A DNA stretch of 64,000 nucleotides from Falsiroseomonas oryzae (GCF_027856955.1 NZ_JAPSMD010000002.1:21744-85743); one strand, 5' to 3'. Shown: positions 34,007-44,333, counted from the first letter of the stretch. Notes: generated from the sequence alone by a model not told the origin. Made by a program: numbers and translations.

Positions 34007-35710
34007 ATGCGTATCGTCCTGATCCATCCCAACTACCATTCCGGCGGTGCGGAGATCGCGGGCAACTGGCCGCCCGCCTGGGCGGCCTACCTGACCGGCT
34101 ACCTGAAGGCCGAGGGCTACACCGACATCACCTTCATCGACGCCATGACGAACCACCTGAGCCACGATCAGGTGCGCAATCGTCTGCTGGAGCTGAAGCC
34201 CGACCTGATCGGCGCCACCGCCATCACGCCTGCGATCTACGAGGCGGAGGCACTCCTCAAGCTGGCCAAGGAAACCTGCCCCGATGCCGTGACGGTGCTC
34301 GGCGGGATCCATGGCACCTTCATGTATCCGCAGGTGCTGACCGAAGCCCCCTGGATCGACGTGGTGGTGCGTGGCGAAGGCGAGCAGGTGCTGCTCGACC
34401 TCGTGCGCTGCATCGACGATGGGCACTGGCCCGCCGAACGCGATGCCGTCAAGGGCATCGCCTATGCGAAGGATGGGCAGATCGTCGCAAATGCCGCGGC
34501 GCCGCCCATCGCGGATCTGGACAGGATCACGCCGGACTGGGGCGTCCTGGATTGGTCCAAATACATCTACATCCCGATGAACACGCGCGTCGCCATTCCG
34601 AACCTGGCGCGCGGCTGCCCGTTCACCTGTTCCTTCTGCAGCCAGTGGAAGTTCTGGCGCGACTACCGCGTGCGGGACCCGAAGAAGGTGGTGGACGAGA
34701 TCGAGGATCTCGTGCGCAACCACGGCGTCGGTTTCTTCATCCTGGCGGACGAGGAGCCCACCATCCACAAGAAGAAGTTCGTGGAGTTCTGCGAGCGGCT
34801 GATCGAACGCAACCTGCCGGTGCTCTGGGGCATCAACACGCGCGTGACGGACATCCTGCGCGACGAGGCGCTGCTGCCGATGTACCGCAAGGCTGGCCTC
34901 ATCCACGTCTCACTTGGCACGGAAGCGGCGGCGCAGCTGAAGCTCGACCGCTTCAACAAGGAGACCACGGTCGCGCAGAACAAGAAGGCCATCCAGCTCC
35001 TGCGCCAGAACGGCATCGTTGCCGAGGCGCAGTTCATCGTCGGGCTCGAGAACGAGACGCCGGAGACGCTGGAAGAGACCTACCGCATGGCGCTCGACTG
35101 GGACCCGGACATGGCGAACTGGGCCATGTACACGCCCTGGCCGTTCAACGACCTTTTCAAGGAGCTCGGCGACAAGGTCGAGGTGTTCGACTTCTCGAAA
35201 TACAACTTCGTCACGCCGATCATGAAGCCTGACGCCATGGATCGCGCCACGCTGCTCGACCGGACGATGCACAACTACCGCCGCTTCTACCTGCGCAAGA
35301 CGTTCCTCGGCTACCCCTGGATCAAGGACAAGGTGCGCCGGAAATACATGCTCGGCTGTCTCTGGGCCTTCGCGAAGTCCGGCTTCCAGCGCACCTTCTA
35401 CGATCTGGGCAAGGTGGGCTACTGGGGGCCGCAGTCGAAGAAGAGCGTGGACTTCCATTTCGACACCTCGCGTACGCTGGAAGCTCAGGCCGCGCGTGCG
35501 CCGCACAATGCGCTGTGGAAGACGATGCATCGGCCGAAGGCGAAGCTGCCCGCGGCCAATGCTGCGGCTGCGGCAAAGGCCTGTGGCGGCGGTACGGAGC
35601 AGCTGGTGGAGGATGACGAGACCGCCCGCATGGAGCCGGGGGTCGTCAAGGCGTGCGGCGGCGGGACGCAGCAGCTGCCCGAATCCGTGAACACGCCGGC
35701 TCGGGACTGA
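34007..35710 (+). CDS. bchE: Anaerobic Mg-protoporphyrin IX monomethyl ester cyclase
   Basis: 567 residues, radical-SAM enzyme with an N-terminal B12-binding domain ([20 protein letters not shown], about 1-150) and the [4Fe-4S] triad Cys204, Cys208, Cys211 (CPFTCSFC). It makes ring E without oxygen, using water. The C-terminal tail has a repeated [10 protein letters not shown] / [10 protein letters not shown] element, seen in other BchE proteins. CGGGAG precedes the start, and a short GCCGG/CCGGC hairpin (33978-33994) abuts it. The promoter region carries PpsR and FNR boxes. Confidence 0.96.
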   Translation: MRIVLIHPNYHSGGAEIAGNWPPAWAAYLTGYLKAEGYTDITFIDAMTNHLSHDQVRNRLLELKPDLIGATAITPAIYEAEALLKLAKETCPDAVTVLGGIHGTFMYPQVLTEAPWIDVVVRGEGEQVLLDLVRCIDDGHWPAERDAVKGIAYAKDGQIVANAAAPPIADLDRITPDWGVLDWSKYIYIPMNTRVAIPNLARGCPFTCSFCSQWKFWRDYRVRDPKKVVDEIEDLVRNHGVGFFILADEEPTIHKKKFVEFCERLIERNLPVLWGINTRVTDILRDEALLPMYRKAGLIHVSLGTEAAAQLKLDRFNKETTVAQNKKAIQLLRQNGIVAEAQFIVGLENETPETLEETYRMALDWDPDMANWAMYTPWPFNDLFKELGDKVEVFDFSKYNFVTPIMKPDAMDRATLLDRTMHNYRRFYLRKTFLGYPWIKDKVRRKYMLGCLWAFAKSGFQRTFYDLGKVGYWGPQSKKSVDFHFDTSRTLEAQAARAPHNALWKTMHRPKAKLPAANAAAAAKACGGGTEQLVEDDETARMEPGVVKACGGGTQQLPESVNTPARD

Positions 35711-35714
35711 GGCG

Positions 35715-36389
35715 ATGGACGGCGGCATGGTTGCCGCTGGCCGCATTGGGCCGAACGCTATCACGCGACTTGCGGAGGCGCTCGGCCCGGATCTGGCACG
35801 CCAGGTCTTCGCGGCGGCCGGGCTGGAGCGACGCCTGGCAGAGCCACCGGGCCGGATGGTGCCGGAAGGCGAGGTGATCGCGCTGCACCGGGCGGCACGC
35901 ACGATCATGGGTGAGACCGCCGCCGATGCCGCATCCCGCGAGGCCGGGCGGCTGACGGCGCTCTACCTGCTTGCCCATCGCATCCCGCGACCATTGCAGT
36001 GGATCCTGAGAGTGCTGCCTGCTCCGATCGCGGCGCAGGTGCTGCTCGGCGCGATCGGCCGGCACGCCTGGACCTTCGCGGGCAGCGGCGCGTTTCGCGT
36101 GCGGCCAGGGCGCCCGCTCCGTCTCGAGATCGCGGGCGCGCCCATCGCTCGCGCCGCAGCAGCCGATCACCCGGTCTGCGGCTATTACGCGGCAACCTTC
36201 GAGACGCTGTTCCGCGCCCTGGTGAGCCCCCGCACACGCGTGCAGGAGACGGCGTGCGAGGCGATGGGCGCGGAAGCCTGCGTCTTCGAGGTGCGTTGGC
36301 AGCTACCGGACGATGAGGCGGTAGAGATGCCAGGTCGCGTGGCCCAGGACCGGCAACACCACCGCCAGCCCCACGAAGAGCGGAATTGA
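35715..36389 (+). CDS. bchJ: BchJ, 4-vinyl reductase-associated (V4R) protein
   Basis: 224 residues, starts 4 bases after bchE. It has the V4R-type fold (VCGYYAATFETLFRALVSPRTRVQETACEAMGAEACVFEVRW). BchJ was first taken for the divinyl reductase and is now thought to be an auxiliary binding protein. The last 87 bases overlap the convergent minus-strand gene, so its C-terminal tail (after about residue 200) may be poorly conserved. Confidence 0.9.
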   Translation: MDGGMVAAGRIGPNAITRLAEALGPDLARQVFAAAGLERRLAEPPGRMVPEGEVIALHRAARTIMGETAADAASREAGRLTALYLLAHRIPRPLQWILRVLPAPIAAQVLLGAIGRHAWTFAGSGAFRVRPGRPLRLEIAGAPIARAAAADHPVCGYYAATFETLFRALVSPRTRVQETACEAMGAEACVFEVRWQLPDDEAVEMPGRVAQDRQHHRQPHEERN

Positions 36390-37088
36390 GCCGAGCAGCA
36401 GGAGCAGCGCGACGATCAGGCCCCAGGCGGCCATCGGGACCGGGTTCACCACGAAGGCGCGCACCGAGGTGGCCACGGCGCGCCTGACGCCGCCATCCCG
36501 GTCGAGCAGCATGGGGAAGGACAGCGCAGTCAGGACCAGCACGGCGGCGGCGAACAGGAAGCCGACCGCGTTGCCGACCAGGATCATCCGCCACCCCTCG
36601 GATGTGCCGAACAGCGCCTGCATGGCATCCGTTCCCGCCGGAAGCCGGCCGAGCGTGGCTGCGTAGATGGCATCCGCCGCCCACAGCCAAGCCATGAAGA
36701 TCGCCAGCAGCAGGACGCCGAGCGCGAAGATCGACCCGATCGCCGGAGAGCGCAGCACGTCGAACACGTTCACCCAACTTGCCGGCATCCCGCGCTCGCG
36801 CCGGCGGCTGATCTCGTAGAGGCCCAGGGCCGCGACCGGCCCGACCAGCGCGAAGCCGGCCGCCATCGGGTAGAACAGGTGCATCGCGTTACCACCCGCC
36901 GCCAGCGTCGCGGCGATCAGCCCGATCAGCGGATAGAGCACGCACAGGAAGATCAGCTGCGTCGGAGTCTCGAGGAAATCGGCCCAGCCGCGGCGCAGCG
37001 CCAGGGAGAGGTCGCCCAGACTGATGCGCCTCACTTCCGGCTCGGCCGCTGTCGCCGGCGCGGCCGGTGTTGTCCAGACCTCAGCCAT
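36303..37088 (-). CDS. DUF2189-type integral membrane protein
   Basis: 261 residues, about six membrane helices after a soluble N-terminus (VRRISLGDLSLALRRGWADF). WADFLETPTQLIFLCVLYPLIGLI and the YPMAAGFALVGPVAALGLYEISRRRE segment match the DUF2189 family, whose function is not known. GGAGG lies upstream of ATG 37088. It is divergent from crtE with a PpsR box between, so it may be under the same oxygen/light control. Its 3' end overlaps bchJ by 87 bases. Confidence 0.8.
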   Translation of the reverse strand: MAEVWTTPAAPATAAEPEVRRISLGDLSLALRRGWADFLETPTQLIFLCVLYPLIGLIAATLAAGGNAMHLFYPMAAGFALVGPVAALGLYEISRRRERGMPASWVNVFDVLRSPAIGSIFALGVLLLAIFMAWLWAADAIYAATLGRLPAGTDAMQALFGTSEGWRMILVGNAVGFLFAAAVLVLTALSFPMLLDRDGGVRRAVATSVRAFVVNPVPMAAWGLIVALLLLLGSIPLFVGLAVVLPVLGHATWHLYRLIVR

Positions 37089-37228
37089 GCACGCCTCCTC
37101 GAACCCTGGATGGCGGGATGCCTGCCGACGGCGGCCGGCGAGCCCCGCAGCATGCGACATGGCACCGGCGCGGCGAGGAGCACGCTCACAAGCGTGCGAA
37201 GGCCGGCTGCGGAAAGCCATTGACTGAG

Positions 37229-37246
37229 TGTCAAGAAAGACTGACA
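37229..37246. promoter_or_regulatory. Perfect PpsR box upstream of crtE
   Basis: TGTCA-AGAAAGAC-TGACA matches the consensus in full, 82 bases before the crtE start. A TTGACT at 37220-37225 may be a -35 element. The box lies in the divergent gap to the DUF2189 gene (37089-37327). Confidence 0.82.
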
Positions 37247-37327
37247 GTCATTGGCGACAGGACTGCCTGACGGTTCCTCTTGCCATGCGTCGGCGCCGAT
37301 CGCGGTGGGCCGGCGCGGAGACTGCGC

Positions 37328-38197
37328 ATGGACGTCGCCACGCGGATCGAGGCCAGCCTGGCCGATGCGGTTCTTCTGGCCGAGGCCACGGGCGCGCCAC
37401 CACGCCTCGCCGCGGCAATGCGGCATGCCGTATTCCCGAAGGGCGCACGCATTCGCCCGCGGCTCACGCTCGCCGTCGCCGGGGCGTGCGGGGATGACCG
37501 TCCGGCACTGGCCTCCGCTGCAGCTGCCGCGGTGGAACTGCTGCACTGCGCCAGCCTCGTGCATGACGACATGCCGTGCTTCGACAATGCCGAGACCCGG
37601 CGCGGCAAGCCGAGCGTGCACCGGGCCTTCGGCGAGCCGCTGGCCGTGCTTGCTGGCGATGCGCTGATTATCCTGGCTTTCCAGACCCTGGCCCGCGTCG
37701 CACCCGCTGCGCCCGAGCGGCTCGGCGCCGTCCTCGCGGCCGTGGGCGACGGTGTAGGCGTGCCCTTCGGCATCGTCGCCGGCCAGGCCTGGGAATGCGA
37801 GCCGGCCGTCGATCTGTCCGAGTACCAGCGCCAGAAGACCGGCGCCCTGTTTGCCGCCGCCTGTGTTGCCGGCGCCGCGGCGGCGGGCCACGCGGAGCCC
37901 GAGGCCTGGCGCCTTCTCGGCGACCGTCTCGGGGAGGCCTATCAGGTTGCGGACGACCTCCGCGACGCCGTGGAGACCGAGGCCACGCTCGGCAAGCCGG
38001 TCGGTCGCGATGCCGCGCTCGGCCGGCCAAGTGCGGTTGCCAGCTTCGGGCTCGGCGGCGCGGTCACACGTCTGCGCAATCTGAGCGAGGCAGCCGTCGG
38101 CGCGATCCCGCACTGTCCGGGCCAGGCGGCACTTCGCGCCCTGATGTTGCAGGAAGCCCAGCGCCTGGTCCCCGGCAAGCTCGCCGCAGCGGCATGA
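37328..38197 (+). CDS. crtE: Geranylgeranyl diphosphate synthase
   Basis: 289-residue trans-prenyltransferase. First Asp-rich motif DDMPCFD (Asp80, Asp81, Asp86), second DDLRD (YQVADDLRDAV). It supplies GGPP for phytoene and for the bacteriochlorophyll tail. ATG 37328 has GCGGAG upstream; an in-frame ATG at 37280 is less likely. It opens the crtEF-bchCXYZ-puf superoperon and overlaps crtF (ATGA). Confidence 0.94.
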   Translation: MDVATRIEASLADAVLLAEATGAPPRLAAAMRHAVFPKGARIRPRLTLAVAGACGDDRPALASAAAAAVELLHCASLVHDDMPCFDNAETRRGKPSVHRAFGEPLAVLAGDALIILAFQTLARVAPAAPERLGAVLAAVGDGVGVPFGIVAGQAWECEPAVDLSEYQRQKTGALFAAACVAGAAAAGHAEPEAWRLLGDRLGEAYQVADDLRDAVETEATLGKPVGRDAALGRPSAVASFGLGGAVTRLRNLSEAAVGAIPHCPGQAALRALMLQEAQRLVPGKLAAAA

Positions 38198-39348
38198 GCG
38201 CCTCCGCCGGTCTGGAGGTGCCGGTGGCGCCGAGTCTACGGGACCGGTTCCGCGCCTGGCGGGAAGGCCTGACCGCGTCGCCGGGATTCCGGCGCTGGGC
38301 GGCCGGCTTCCCGCTGACCCGTCCCTTCGCGCGCCGCCGGGCCCGTGCGTTGTTCGATCTGTGCGCGGGCTTCGTCTATTCCCAGGTCCTGCTCGCCTGC
38401 GTCAGGCTTCGGCTGTTCGACATGCTGGAGCACGGGCCGGTGGACGAGGCGGAACTGGCCCGTCGGCTCGACCTGCCGCCAGAGGGTGCGCTGCGGCTGC
38501 TGCGTGCCGCGGCGGCGCTCGGCCTGACCATGCAGCGCGATGACCGGCGCTGGGCGCTCGGCCCCCTCGGCGCGGCCATGATCGGCAACCCCGGCATCGC
38601 GGCGATGGTCGAGCATCACGCCATGCTCTACGCGGACCTGGCGGATCCTGTCGCGCTGCTGCGCCGGCCGCGCGGCGGGAATGCGCTGTCGGGCTACTGG
38701 GCCTATGCCGGAGCGGCGGCGCCGGGCTCACTCGGCCGGGAACGGACCGGCGACTACACCGCCCTGATGGCGGCGTCCCAGCCCATGGTCGCGGAAGAGG
38801 TCATCGCCACCTACGACTTTCGCCGCCACCGCTGCCTGCTGGACATAGGCGGCGGCAGCGGTGCCTTCCTGGCGGCGGTTGCCGCCGCCGCACCCGAGCT
38901 GCGCGTGATGCTGTTCGACCTGCCGGCCGTCGCCGCGCAGGCGCGCGAACGCTTCGCGCGGTTGCGCCTGGAGGGCAGAGCCACGGCGCATGGCGGTGAC
39001 TTCGCTGTCGACGCGCTGCCGGCCGGCGCGGACATCGTGTCCCTGGTCCGCGTGCTGCACGACCACGACGACGACGTGGTCATGGCGCTGCTGAGGCGCG
39101 TGCACGCTGCGCTGCCGCCTGGGGGCCGCCTGCTGGTGGCCGAGCCGATGTCCGGCACCCCCGGCGCGGAGCCGGCCGGCGACGCCTACTTCGGCTTCTA
39201 CCTTCTCGCCATGGGCCGTGGCCGCCCGCGCAAGCCGGACGAGTTGCAGGCGATGGCGCGGGCAGCGGGCTTCGCCACCGCTCGCCTGCTGCCCACACGC
39301 ACGCCTCTGCTGGCGCGCGTGCTGGTCGCCGATGTCGCGTCGGCCTGA
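38194..39348 (+). CDS. crtF: Hydroxyneurosporene O-methyltransferase
   Basis: 384 residues, SAM-dependent; methylates the tertiary hydroxyl made by CrtC in the spheroidene/spirilloxanthin route. N-terminal winged-helix-like dimerisation region (LLACVRLRLFDMLEHGPV), SAM loop LLDIGGGSGAFL, then VRVLHDHDDDVVMALLRRV and the acid/base region. Coupled to crtE. Confidence 0.94.
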   Translation: MSASAGLEVPVAPSLRDRFRAWREGLTASPGFRRWAAGFPLTRPFARRRARALFDLCAGFVYSQVLLACVRLRLFDMLEHGPVDEAELARRLDLPPEGALRLLRAAAALGLTMQRDDRRWALGPLGAAMIGNPGIAAMVEHHAMLYADLADPVALLRRPRGGNALSGYWAYAGAAAPGSLGRERTGDYTALMAASQPMVAEEVIATYDFRRHRCLLDIGGGSGAFLAAVAAAAPELRVMLFDLPAVAAQARERFARLRLEGRATAHGGDFAVDALPAGADIVSLVRVLHDHDDDVVMALLRRVHAALPPGGRLLVAEPMSGTPGAEPAGDAYFGFYLLAMGRGRPRKPDELQAMARAAGFATARLLPTRTPLLARVLVADVASA

Positions 39349-39356
39349 CGAATGAG

Positions 39357-39374
39357 TGTCAGTTTATCTTGACA
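39357..39374. promoter_or_regulatory. Perfect PpsR box 1 upstream of bchC
   Basis: TGTCA-GTTTATCT-TGACA, full consensus. Its right half is part of TTGACA (39369-39374), a good -35; a TAGGGT 16 bases on (39391-39396) could be the -10. The box starts 68 bases before the bchC GTG. Confidence 0.82.
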
Positions 39375-39382
39375 GATTTGAC

Positions 39383-39400
39383 TGTCAGGCTAGGGTGACG
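39383..39400. promoter_or_regulatory. PpsR box 2 upstream of bchC (one mismatch)
   Basis: TGTCA-GGCTAGGG-TGACG differs from the consensus only in the last base. It lies 8 bases after box 1 and covers the proposed -10, so both boxes together would occlude the promoter. Tandem boxes at bchC are known from Rhodobacter. Confidence 0.75.
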
Positions 39401-39424
39401 CTCTGGAGACACTTTGGAAGAACC

Positions 39425-40363
39425 GTGGACACTCTCGCTGTAGTCCTGGAAGCGCCTGAAAAGCTTGCACTCAGTCGCCTCGACCTCGTCGAGCCCGGCG
39501 AAGACGACGTCGTCGTCAACGTCGAGTGGAGCGGGATCAGCACGGGCACCGAACGCCTGCTGTTCACCGGTCGCATGCCGCCCTTCCCGGGCATGGGGTA
39601 TCCGCTGGTTCCGGGATACGAATCGGTGGGCCGCATCGCGTCGGCAGGACCGAATGCGAAGCGGCGCGTTGGTGAACGCGTCTTTGTCCCCGGCGCGCGC
39701 TGCTTCGGGCCGGTGCGCGGCCTGTTTGGCGGTGCAGCGCGTCGGCTCGTCGTCACCGCAGCCAAGGCCATTCCGATCGACGAGTCGCTCGGCGCGGACG
39801 GCGTGCTGCTTGCGCTGGCTGCCACCGCGCAGCACGCGATCGCACCCGGCGCGATGCCGCCGGACCTCATCATCGGCCACGGCGTACTCGGGCGCCTCAT
39901 CGCCCGGATCGTCGTCGCAATGGGGGCTCCGGCGCCCGTCGTGTGGGAACTGAACCCGGAGCGTGCCGAGGGCGGGCGCGGCTACCAGGTGCTGTCGCCG
40001 GACGCCGATTCGCGTCGCGACTATCGATGCATCTGCGATGTCAGCGGCGATTCGAACCTGCTCGATACCCTGGTGCAGCGCCTCGCACCCGGCGGTGAAA
40101 TCGTCCTGGCCGGCTTCTACAGCGCCCCGCTCTCCTTCGCCTTTCCGCCTGCCTTCATGCGCGAGGCGCGGATCCGCATCGCCGCCGAATGGCGCGAACC
40201 CGACCTCGCCGTCGTGCGCGCCTTGATCGCAGAGGGACGCCTGCCGCTGGACGGCCTCGTCACGCATCAGCGCGACTTCGCTTCTGCCCCGGAGGCCTAC
40301 CGGACCGCCTTCGAAGATCCGGGATGTCTCAAGATGGTTCTCGACTGGAGGGACTGCCAATGA
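39425..40363 (+). CDS. bchC: Bacteriochlorophyllide a dehydrogenase (2-desacetyl-2-hydroxyethyl)
   Basis: 312 residues, MDR-type oxidoreductase that oxidises the 3-hydroxyethyl group to acetyl. The start is GTG 39425 with TTTGGAAG upstream, giving the family-typical beginning DTLAVVLEAPEKLAL; a longer reading from 39356 would run through the PpsR boxes and is rejected. GISTGTERLLFTGRMP and GYESVGRI are BchC signatures. Overlaps bchX (ATGA). Confidence 0.95.
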   Translation: MDTLAVVLEAPEKLALSRLDLVEPGEDDVVVNVEWSGISTGTERLLFTGRMPPFPGMGYPLVPGYESVGRIASAGPNAKRRVGERVFVPGARCFGPVRGLFGGAARRLVVTAAKAIPIDESLGADGVLLALAATAQHAIAPGAMPPDLIIGHGVLGRLIARIVVAMGAPAPVVWELNPERAEGGRGYQVLSPDADSRRDYRCICDVSGDSNLLDTLVQRLAPGGEIVLAGFYSAPLSFAFPPAFMREARIRIAAEWREPDLAVVRALIAEGRLPLDGLVTHQRDFASAPEAYRTAFEDPGCLKMVLDWRDCQ

Positions 40364-41379
40364 ATGCGCCCGCCGGATTCCAGCCGAACCGAGATCCGCA
40401 AGCGAGCATGACCGAGCAACTGCGGCAGGAAGCCGCGGAAGGCCCGGATCCCGTGCCCAGCGATCCGCCGAAGAAGCAGACGCAGATCATCGCGATCTAC
40501 GGCAAGGGCGGCATCGGCAAGTCGTTCACGCTCGCCAATCTCAGCTACATGATGGCGCAGCAGGGCAAGCGCGTGCTTCTCATTGGCTGCGATCCGAAGA
40601 GCGACACGACGAGCCTGCTCTTCGGGGGCAAGGCCTGCCCGACGATCATCGAGACGAGCTCGAAGAAGAAGGCGGCCGGCGAGCCGGTAGTCATCGGCGA
40701 CGTCTGCTTCAAGCGCGACGGTGTCTTCGCGATGGAGCTCGGCGGGCCGGAAGTGGGCCGCGGCTGTGGCGGCCGCGGCATCATCCATGGCTTCGAGCTG
40801 CTCGAGAAGCTGGGCTTCCACGAGTGGGACTTCGACTTCGTCCTGCTCGACTTCCTGGGTGACGTGGTCTGCGGCGGCTTCGGCCTCCCGATCGCGCGCG
40901 ACATGTGCCAGAAGGTCATCATCGTCGGCTCGAACGACCTGCAGTCGCTCTACGTCGCCAACAACGTCTGCTCGGCGGTGGAGTATTTCCGCAAGCTCGG
41001 CGGCAATGTCGGCGTCGCCGGCCTGGTGGTGAACAAGGACGACGGCACCGGAGAGGCGCACGCCTTCGCGCAGTCCGTCGGCATCCCCGTGCTCGCCGCG
41101 ATCCCCGCGAACGAGGATATCCGGCGCAAGAGCGCGAATTACGAGATCGTCGGCCGGCCCGACGGGGAATGGGGGCCGCTGTTCCAGGCCCTGGGCGTCC
41201 AGGTGGCCGAGGCGCCGCCGCTTCGCCCGACGCCGCTGACCCAGGAAGGCCTGCTCGGTCTGTTCAAGGGCGATGTGGTCGGCCGCAACGTGGTGCTGCA
41301 GCCTGCCTCACAGGAGGACATGCGCGCCGCCGGCGTGGTCGCGAAGCCGTCCCTCGAAGTGGTCTACGAGGGCGCCTGA
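40360..41379 (+). CDS. bchX: Chlorophyllide a reductase iron protein X
   Basis: 339 residues, NifH-like. P-loop [11 protein letters not shown] in which Phe follows Ser, as usual for BchX, and two cluster cysteines ([19 protein letters not shown]). It delivers electrons to BchYZ, which reduces ring B. The N-terminal extension of about 40 residues is normal. Confidence 0.97.
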   Translation: MNAPAGFQPNRDPQASMTEQLRQEAAEGPDPVPSDPPKKQTQIIAIYGKGGIGKSFTLANLSYMMAQQGKRVLLIGCDPKSDTTSLLFGGKACPTIIETSSKKKAAGEPVVIGDVCFKRDGVFAMELGGPEVGRGCGGRGIIHGFELLEKLGFHEWDFDFVLLDFLGDVVCGGFGLPIARDMCQKVIIVGSNDLQSLYVANNVCSAVEYFRKLGGNVGVAGLVVNKDDGTGEAHAFAQSVGIPVLAAIPANEDIRRKSANYEIVGRPDGEWGPLFQALGVQVAEAPPLRPTPLTQEGLLGLFKGDVVGRNVVLQPASQEDMRAAGVVAKPSLEVVYEGA

Positions 41380-41382
41380 GCC

Positions 41383-42894
41383 GTGGACACGCTTCCTCCC
41401 TCCAGCGCGCCGCCTGTCGAAGGCTCCGGCTGCCATGGCGGCCGGGAGACGATGGAGTCCGCGGCACGCGCTGCCGGCAAGAGCGAGACGATGGACCGCC
41501 TCGCCAAGGACTATCCGCGCGGACCGCACGACCAGCCGCAAAGCATGTGTCCGGCCTTCGGGTCCTTGCGTGTCGGCCTGCGCATGCGGCGCGTGGCGAC
41601 GATCCTCTCGGGCAGCGCCTGCTGCGTCTATGGCCTGACCTTCACCAGCCACTTCTACGGGGCCCGGCGCAGCGTGGGCTACGTGCCCTTCAACTCCGAG
41701 ACGCTGGTGACGGGCAAGCTGTTCGAGGACATCCGCGACGCCGTGCATGCGACGGCGAAGCCGGAGGAGTACGACGCCGTCATCGTGACCAATCTCTGCG
41801 TGCCGACCGCCTCCGGAGTGCCGCTCGAACTGCTGCCGAAGGTTATCGACGGCGTGCGGATCATCGGCATCGACGTGCCTGGCTTTGGCGTGCCGACCCA
41901 CGCAGAGGCGAAGGACGTGCTGTCCGGCGCGATGCTGCGCTACGCGCGGCTGGAAGCCGAGGCCGGTCCGGTCGCCCGCCCCCGCAACCTGGTGGAAGGC
42001 GAGCGCACCATCGCCCTGATCGGCGAGCTTTTCCCCGCCGATCCGATGGGCATCGGCGCGCTGCTGGCACCGATGGGTCTCGGCCTCGCGCCGCAGACGC
42101 CGGCGCGGGAATGGCGCGATCTCTATGCCGCGCTGGATGCGGTGGCGGTCGCCGCTGTGCACCCCTTCTACACCGCGTCCATCCGGGAATTCCGCGCGGC
42201 GGGCAGGCCGATCGTGGGCTCGGGCCCCGTCGGCGTCGAAGGCACCGCCGCCTGGCTGGAGGCGATCGCCAAGGCCGCTGACGTGCCGGCGGCAATGTTG
42301 GACGCCGCCAAGGCGCGCATGCTGCCCGCGATCAAGGGCGCGATGGCCGCGGCCCCGATCAAGGCGCGCATCACCGTCTCGGGCTATGAGGGCAGCGAGC
42401 TGCTGGTGGCGCGGCTGCTGAGCGAGGCCGGCGCCGAGATCCCCTATGTCGGCACCGCCTGCCCGCGCACCGAATGGTCTGACCCCGACCGCGAATGGCT
42501 CGAGGCGCGCGGGACGCATGTGCAATACCGCGCGAGCCTCGAGAACGACGTCCACGCCATGCTGGACGCGAAGCCCGACCTGGCGCTCGGCACCACGCCG
42601 CTGGTCCAGAAGGCGAAGGAGCTCGGCATCCCCGCGCTCTACTTCACCAACATGGTGAGCGCGCGGCCGCTCTTCGGGCCGGCGGGCGCGGGCTCCATGG
42701 CCGGCATCGTCGCCGCGCAGACCGGCGGGCGCGAACGCTTCGCGCGGATGGTCTCCTTCTTCGAGGGCGTCGGCACGCCGGATGGCGCGGGCTACGGCTT
42801 CACGCAGAAGCCGCAGGATCCGCCCGGCTTCCGCGACCGCCAGCGCAAGCGGCGGGCCGCGCAGGCCAAGGCCGAAGAAGCGGTGGGGACCTGA
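41383..42894 (+). CDS. bchY: Chlorophyllide a reductase subunit Y
   Basis: 503 residues from GTG 41383, 3 bases after bchX. NifD/BchN-like catalytic subunit; [29 protein letters not shown] and [13 protein letters not shown] hold the cysteines that should bind the YZ cluster. Confidence 0.95.
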   Translation: MDTLPPSSAPPVEGSGCHGGRETMESAARAAGKSETMDRLAKDYPRGPHDQPQSMCPAFGSLRVGLRMRRVATILSGSACCVYGLTFTSHFYGARRSVGYVPFNSETLVTGKLFEDIRDAVHATAKPEEYDAVIVTNLCVPTASGVPLELLPKVIDGVRIIGIDVPGFGVPTHAEAKDVLSGAMLRYARLEAEAGPVARPRNLVEGERTIALIGELFPADPMGIGALLAPMGLGLAPQTPAREWRDLYAALDAVAVAAVHPFYTASIREFRAAGRPIVGSGPVGVEGTAAWLEAIAKAADVPAAMLDAAKARMLPAIKGAMAAAPIKARITVSGYEGSELLVARLLSEAGAEIPYVGTACPRTEWSDPDREWLEARGTHVQYRASLENDVHAMLDAKPDLALGTTPLVQKAKELGIPALYFTNMVSARPLFGPAGAGSMAGIVAAQTGGRERFARMVSFFEGVGTPDGAGYGFTQKPQDPPGFRDRQRKRRAAQAKAEEAVGT

Positions 42895-42896
42895 GC

Positions 42897-44333
42897 ATGC
42901 TCGTCCTCGATCATGATCGCGCTGGCGGCTACTGGGGAGCGATCTATGCCTTCTCGGCGATCCGCGGTCTGCGCGTGGTGATCGACGGGCCCGTGGGCTG
43001 CGAGAATCTGCCGGTCACGGCGGTGCTCCACTATACGGACGCGTTGCCGCCGCACGAGCTGCCGATTGTGGTGACAGGCCTCGACGAGGACTCGCTCTCC
43101 CAGAACGGCACCGAGCCCAACCTCAAGCGCGCCGCAGCGACTCAGGATCCGGACCTGCCGGCGGTGGTCGTCACGGGCTCGATCGCCGAGATGATCGGTG
43201 GCGGTGTCACGCCGCAAGGCAGCAACCTGCAGCGCTTCATCTGCCGCACCATTGACGAGGACCAGTGGCAGGCCGCCGACCGGGCCATCATGTGGCTCTG
43301 GAACGAGTTTGGTGCACGGGGCCGGAAGGTGCGTGCGAAGAACCCGAAGCTGGGCACCAGGCCGCGAGTCAACATCATCGGGCCGATCTACGGTACCTTC
43401 AACATGCCCTCCGATCTCGCGGAGATCCGGCGCCTGGTCGAAGGCATCGGTTGCGAGGTGAACCTGGTCTTTCCGCTCGGCAGCCATGTCGAGGATATCG
43501 CCAGGCTGCCGGATGCCGACGTCAACATCTGCATGTATCGCGAGTTCGGCCGCAAGCTGTGCGAGGAGCTGGACCGGCCGTGGCTGCGGGCGCCGATCGG
43601 GCTGTTCGCGACGACGAACTTCCTGCGCAAGCTCGGCGAGCTGACGGGCCTCGACCCCGAGCCCTTCATCGAGCGCGAGAAACATACGACCATAAAGCCG
43701 CTGTGGGATCTCTGGCGCAGTGTCACGCAGGACTTCTTCGCCAGCGCGTCCTTCGCCGTCGTCGCGACCGAGACCTATGCCCGCGGCCTGCAGCGCTTCC
43801 TCGGTGAGGAGATGGGCGTGCCCTGCGCCTTCGCCTTCGCGCGCAAGGCAGGCGAGAAGCCCGACAACGAAGCCGTTCGGCAAGCGATGAAGGCATCCCC
43901 GCCGCTGGTGTTGTTCGGCAGCTACAACGAGAGGATGTATGCCGCCGAGCTGCGCAGCCGGGCCATTTACATCCCTGCAAGTTTTCCGGGCGCGATCATC
44001 CGTCGTGCCACCGGCACCCCCTTCATGGGCTACGCGGGCGCAACCTACGTCGTGCAGGAATACTGCAACGCGCTGTTCGATGCGCTGTTCCATATCCTGC
44101 CGCTCGGCACCGACCTCGACCGTGTCGAAGCGACGCCGGCGCGCACGCCGGAGCCCTGGGACGACGAGGCCGTCAGGATCCTCGACGAGCGCGTGGAGGC
44201 GGAGCCGTTTCTGCTCCGCATCTCCGCCGCGAAACGCCTGCGCGAGCAGGTGGAGAAGGCAGCACGCACTGCTGGGGAGCAGCGCGTCACAGCGGACCGT
44301 GTCGCACGCACGCTTGCGGAGAGCGTCGCATGA
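42897..44333 (+). CDS. bchZ: Chlorophyllide a reductase subunit Z
   Basis: 478 residues, starts 2 bases after bchY. NifK/BchB-like; [38 protein letters not shown] (cluster Cys) and [30 protein letters not shown] are typical. The gap to pufB (44334-44489, 156 bp) holds no PufQ-like gene. Confidence 0.96.
   Translation: MLVLDHDRAGGYWGAIYAFSAIRGLRVVIDGPVGCENLPVTAVLHYTDALPPHELPIVVTGLDEDSLSQNGTEPNLKRAAATQDPDLPAVVVTGSIAEMIGGGVTPQGSNLQRFICRTIDEDQWQAADRAIMWLWNEFGARGRKVRAKNPKLGTRPRVNIIGPIYGTFNMPSDLAEIRRLVEGIGCEVNLVFPLGSHVEDIARLPDADVNICMYREFGRKLCEELDRPWLRAPIGLFATTNFLRKLGELTGLDPEPFIEREKHTTIKPLWDLWRSVTQDFFASASFAVVATETYARGLQRFLGEEMGVPCAFAFARKAGEKPDNEAVRQAMKASPPLVLFGSYNERMYAAELRSRAIYIPASFPGAIIRRATGTPFMGYAGATYVVQEYCNALFDALFHILPLGTDLDRVEATPARTPEPWDDEAVRILDERVEAEPFLLRISAAKRLREQVEKAARTAGEQRVTADRVARTLAESVA

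Noticed and set aside
39370..39387. TGACA-N8-TGTCA as a third PpsR box before bchC
   Set aside because: The half-sites are in the reverse order; it arises from the overlap of the two real boxes.
39356..39424. Upstream bchC start at 39356
   Set aside because: It would code through two PpsR boxes; GTG 39425 has a ribosome site and fits the BchC family N-terminus.
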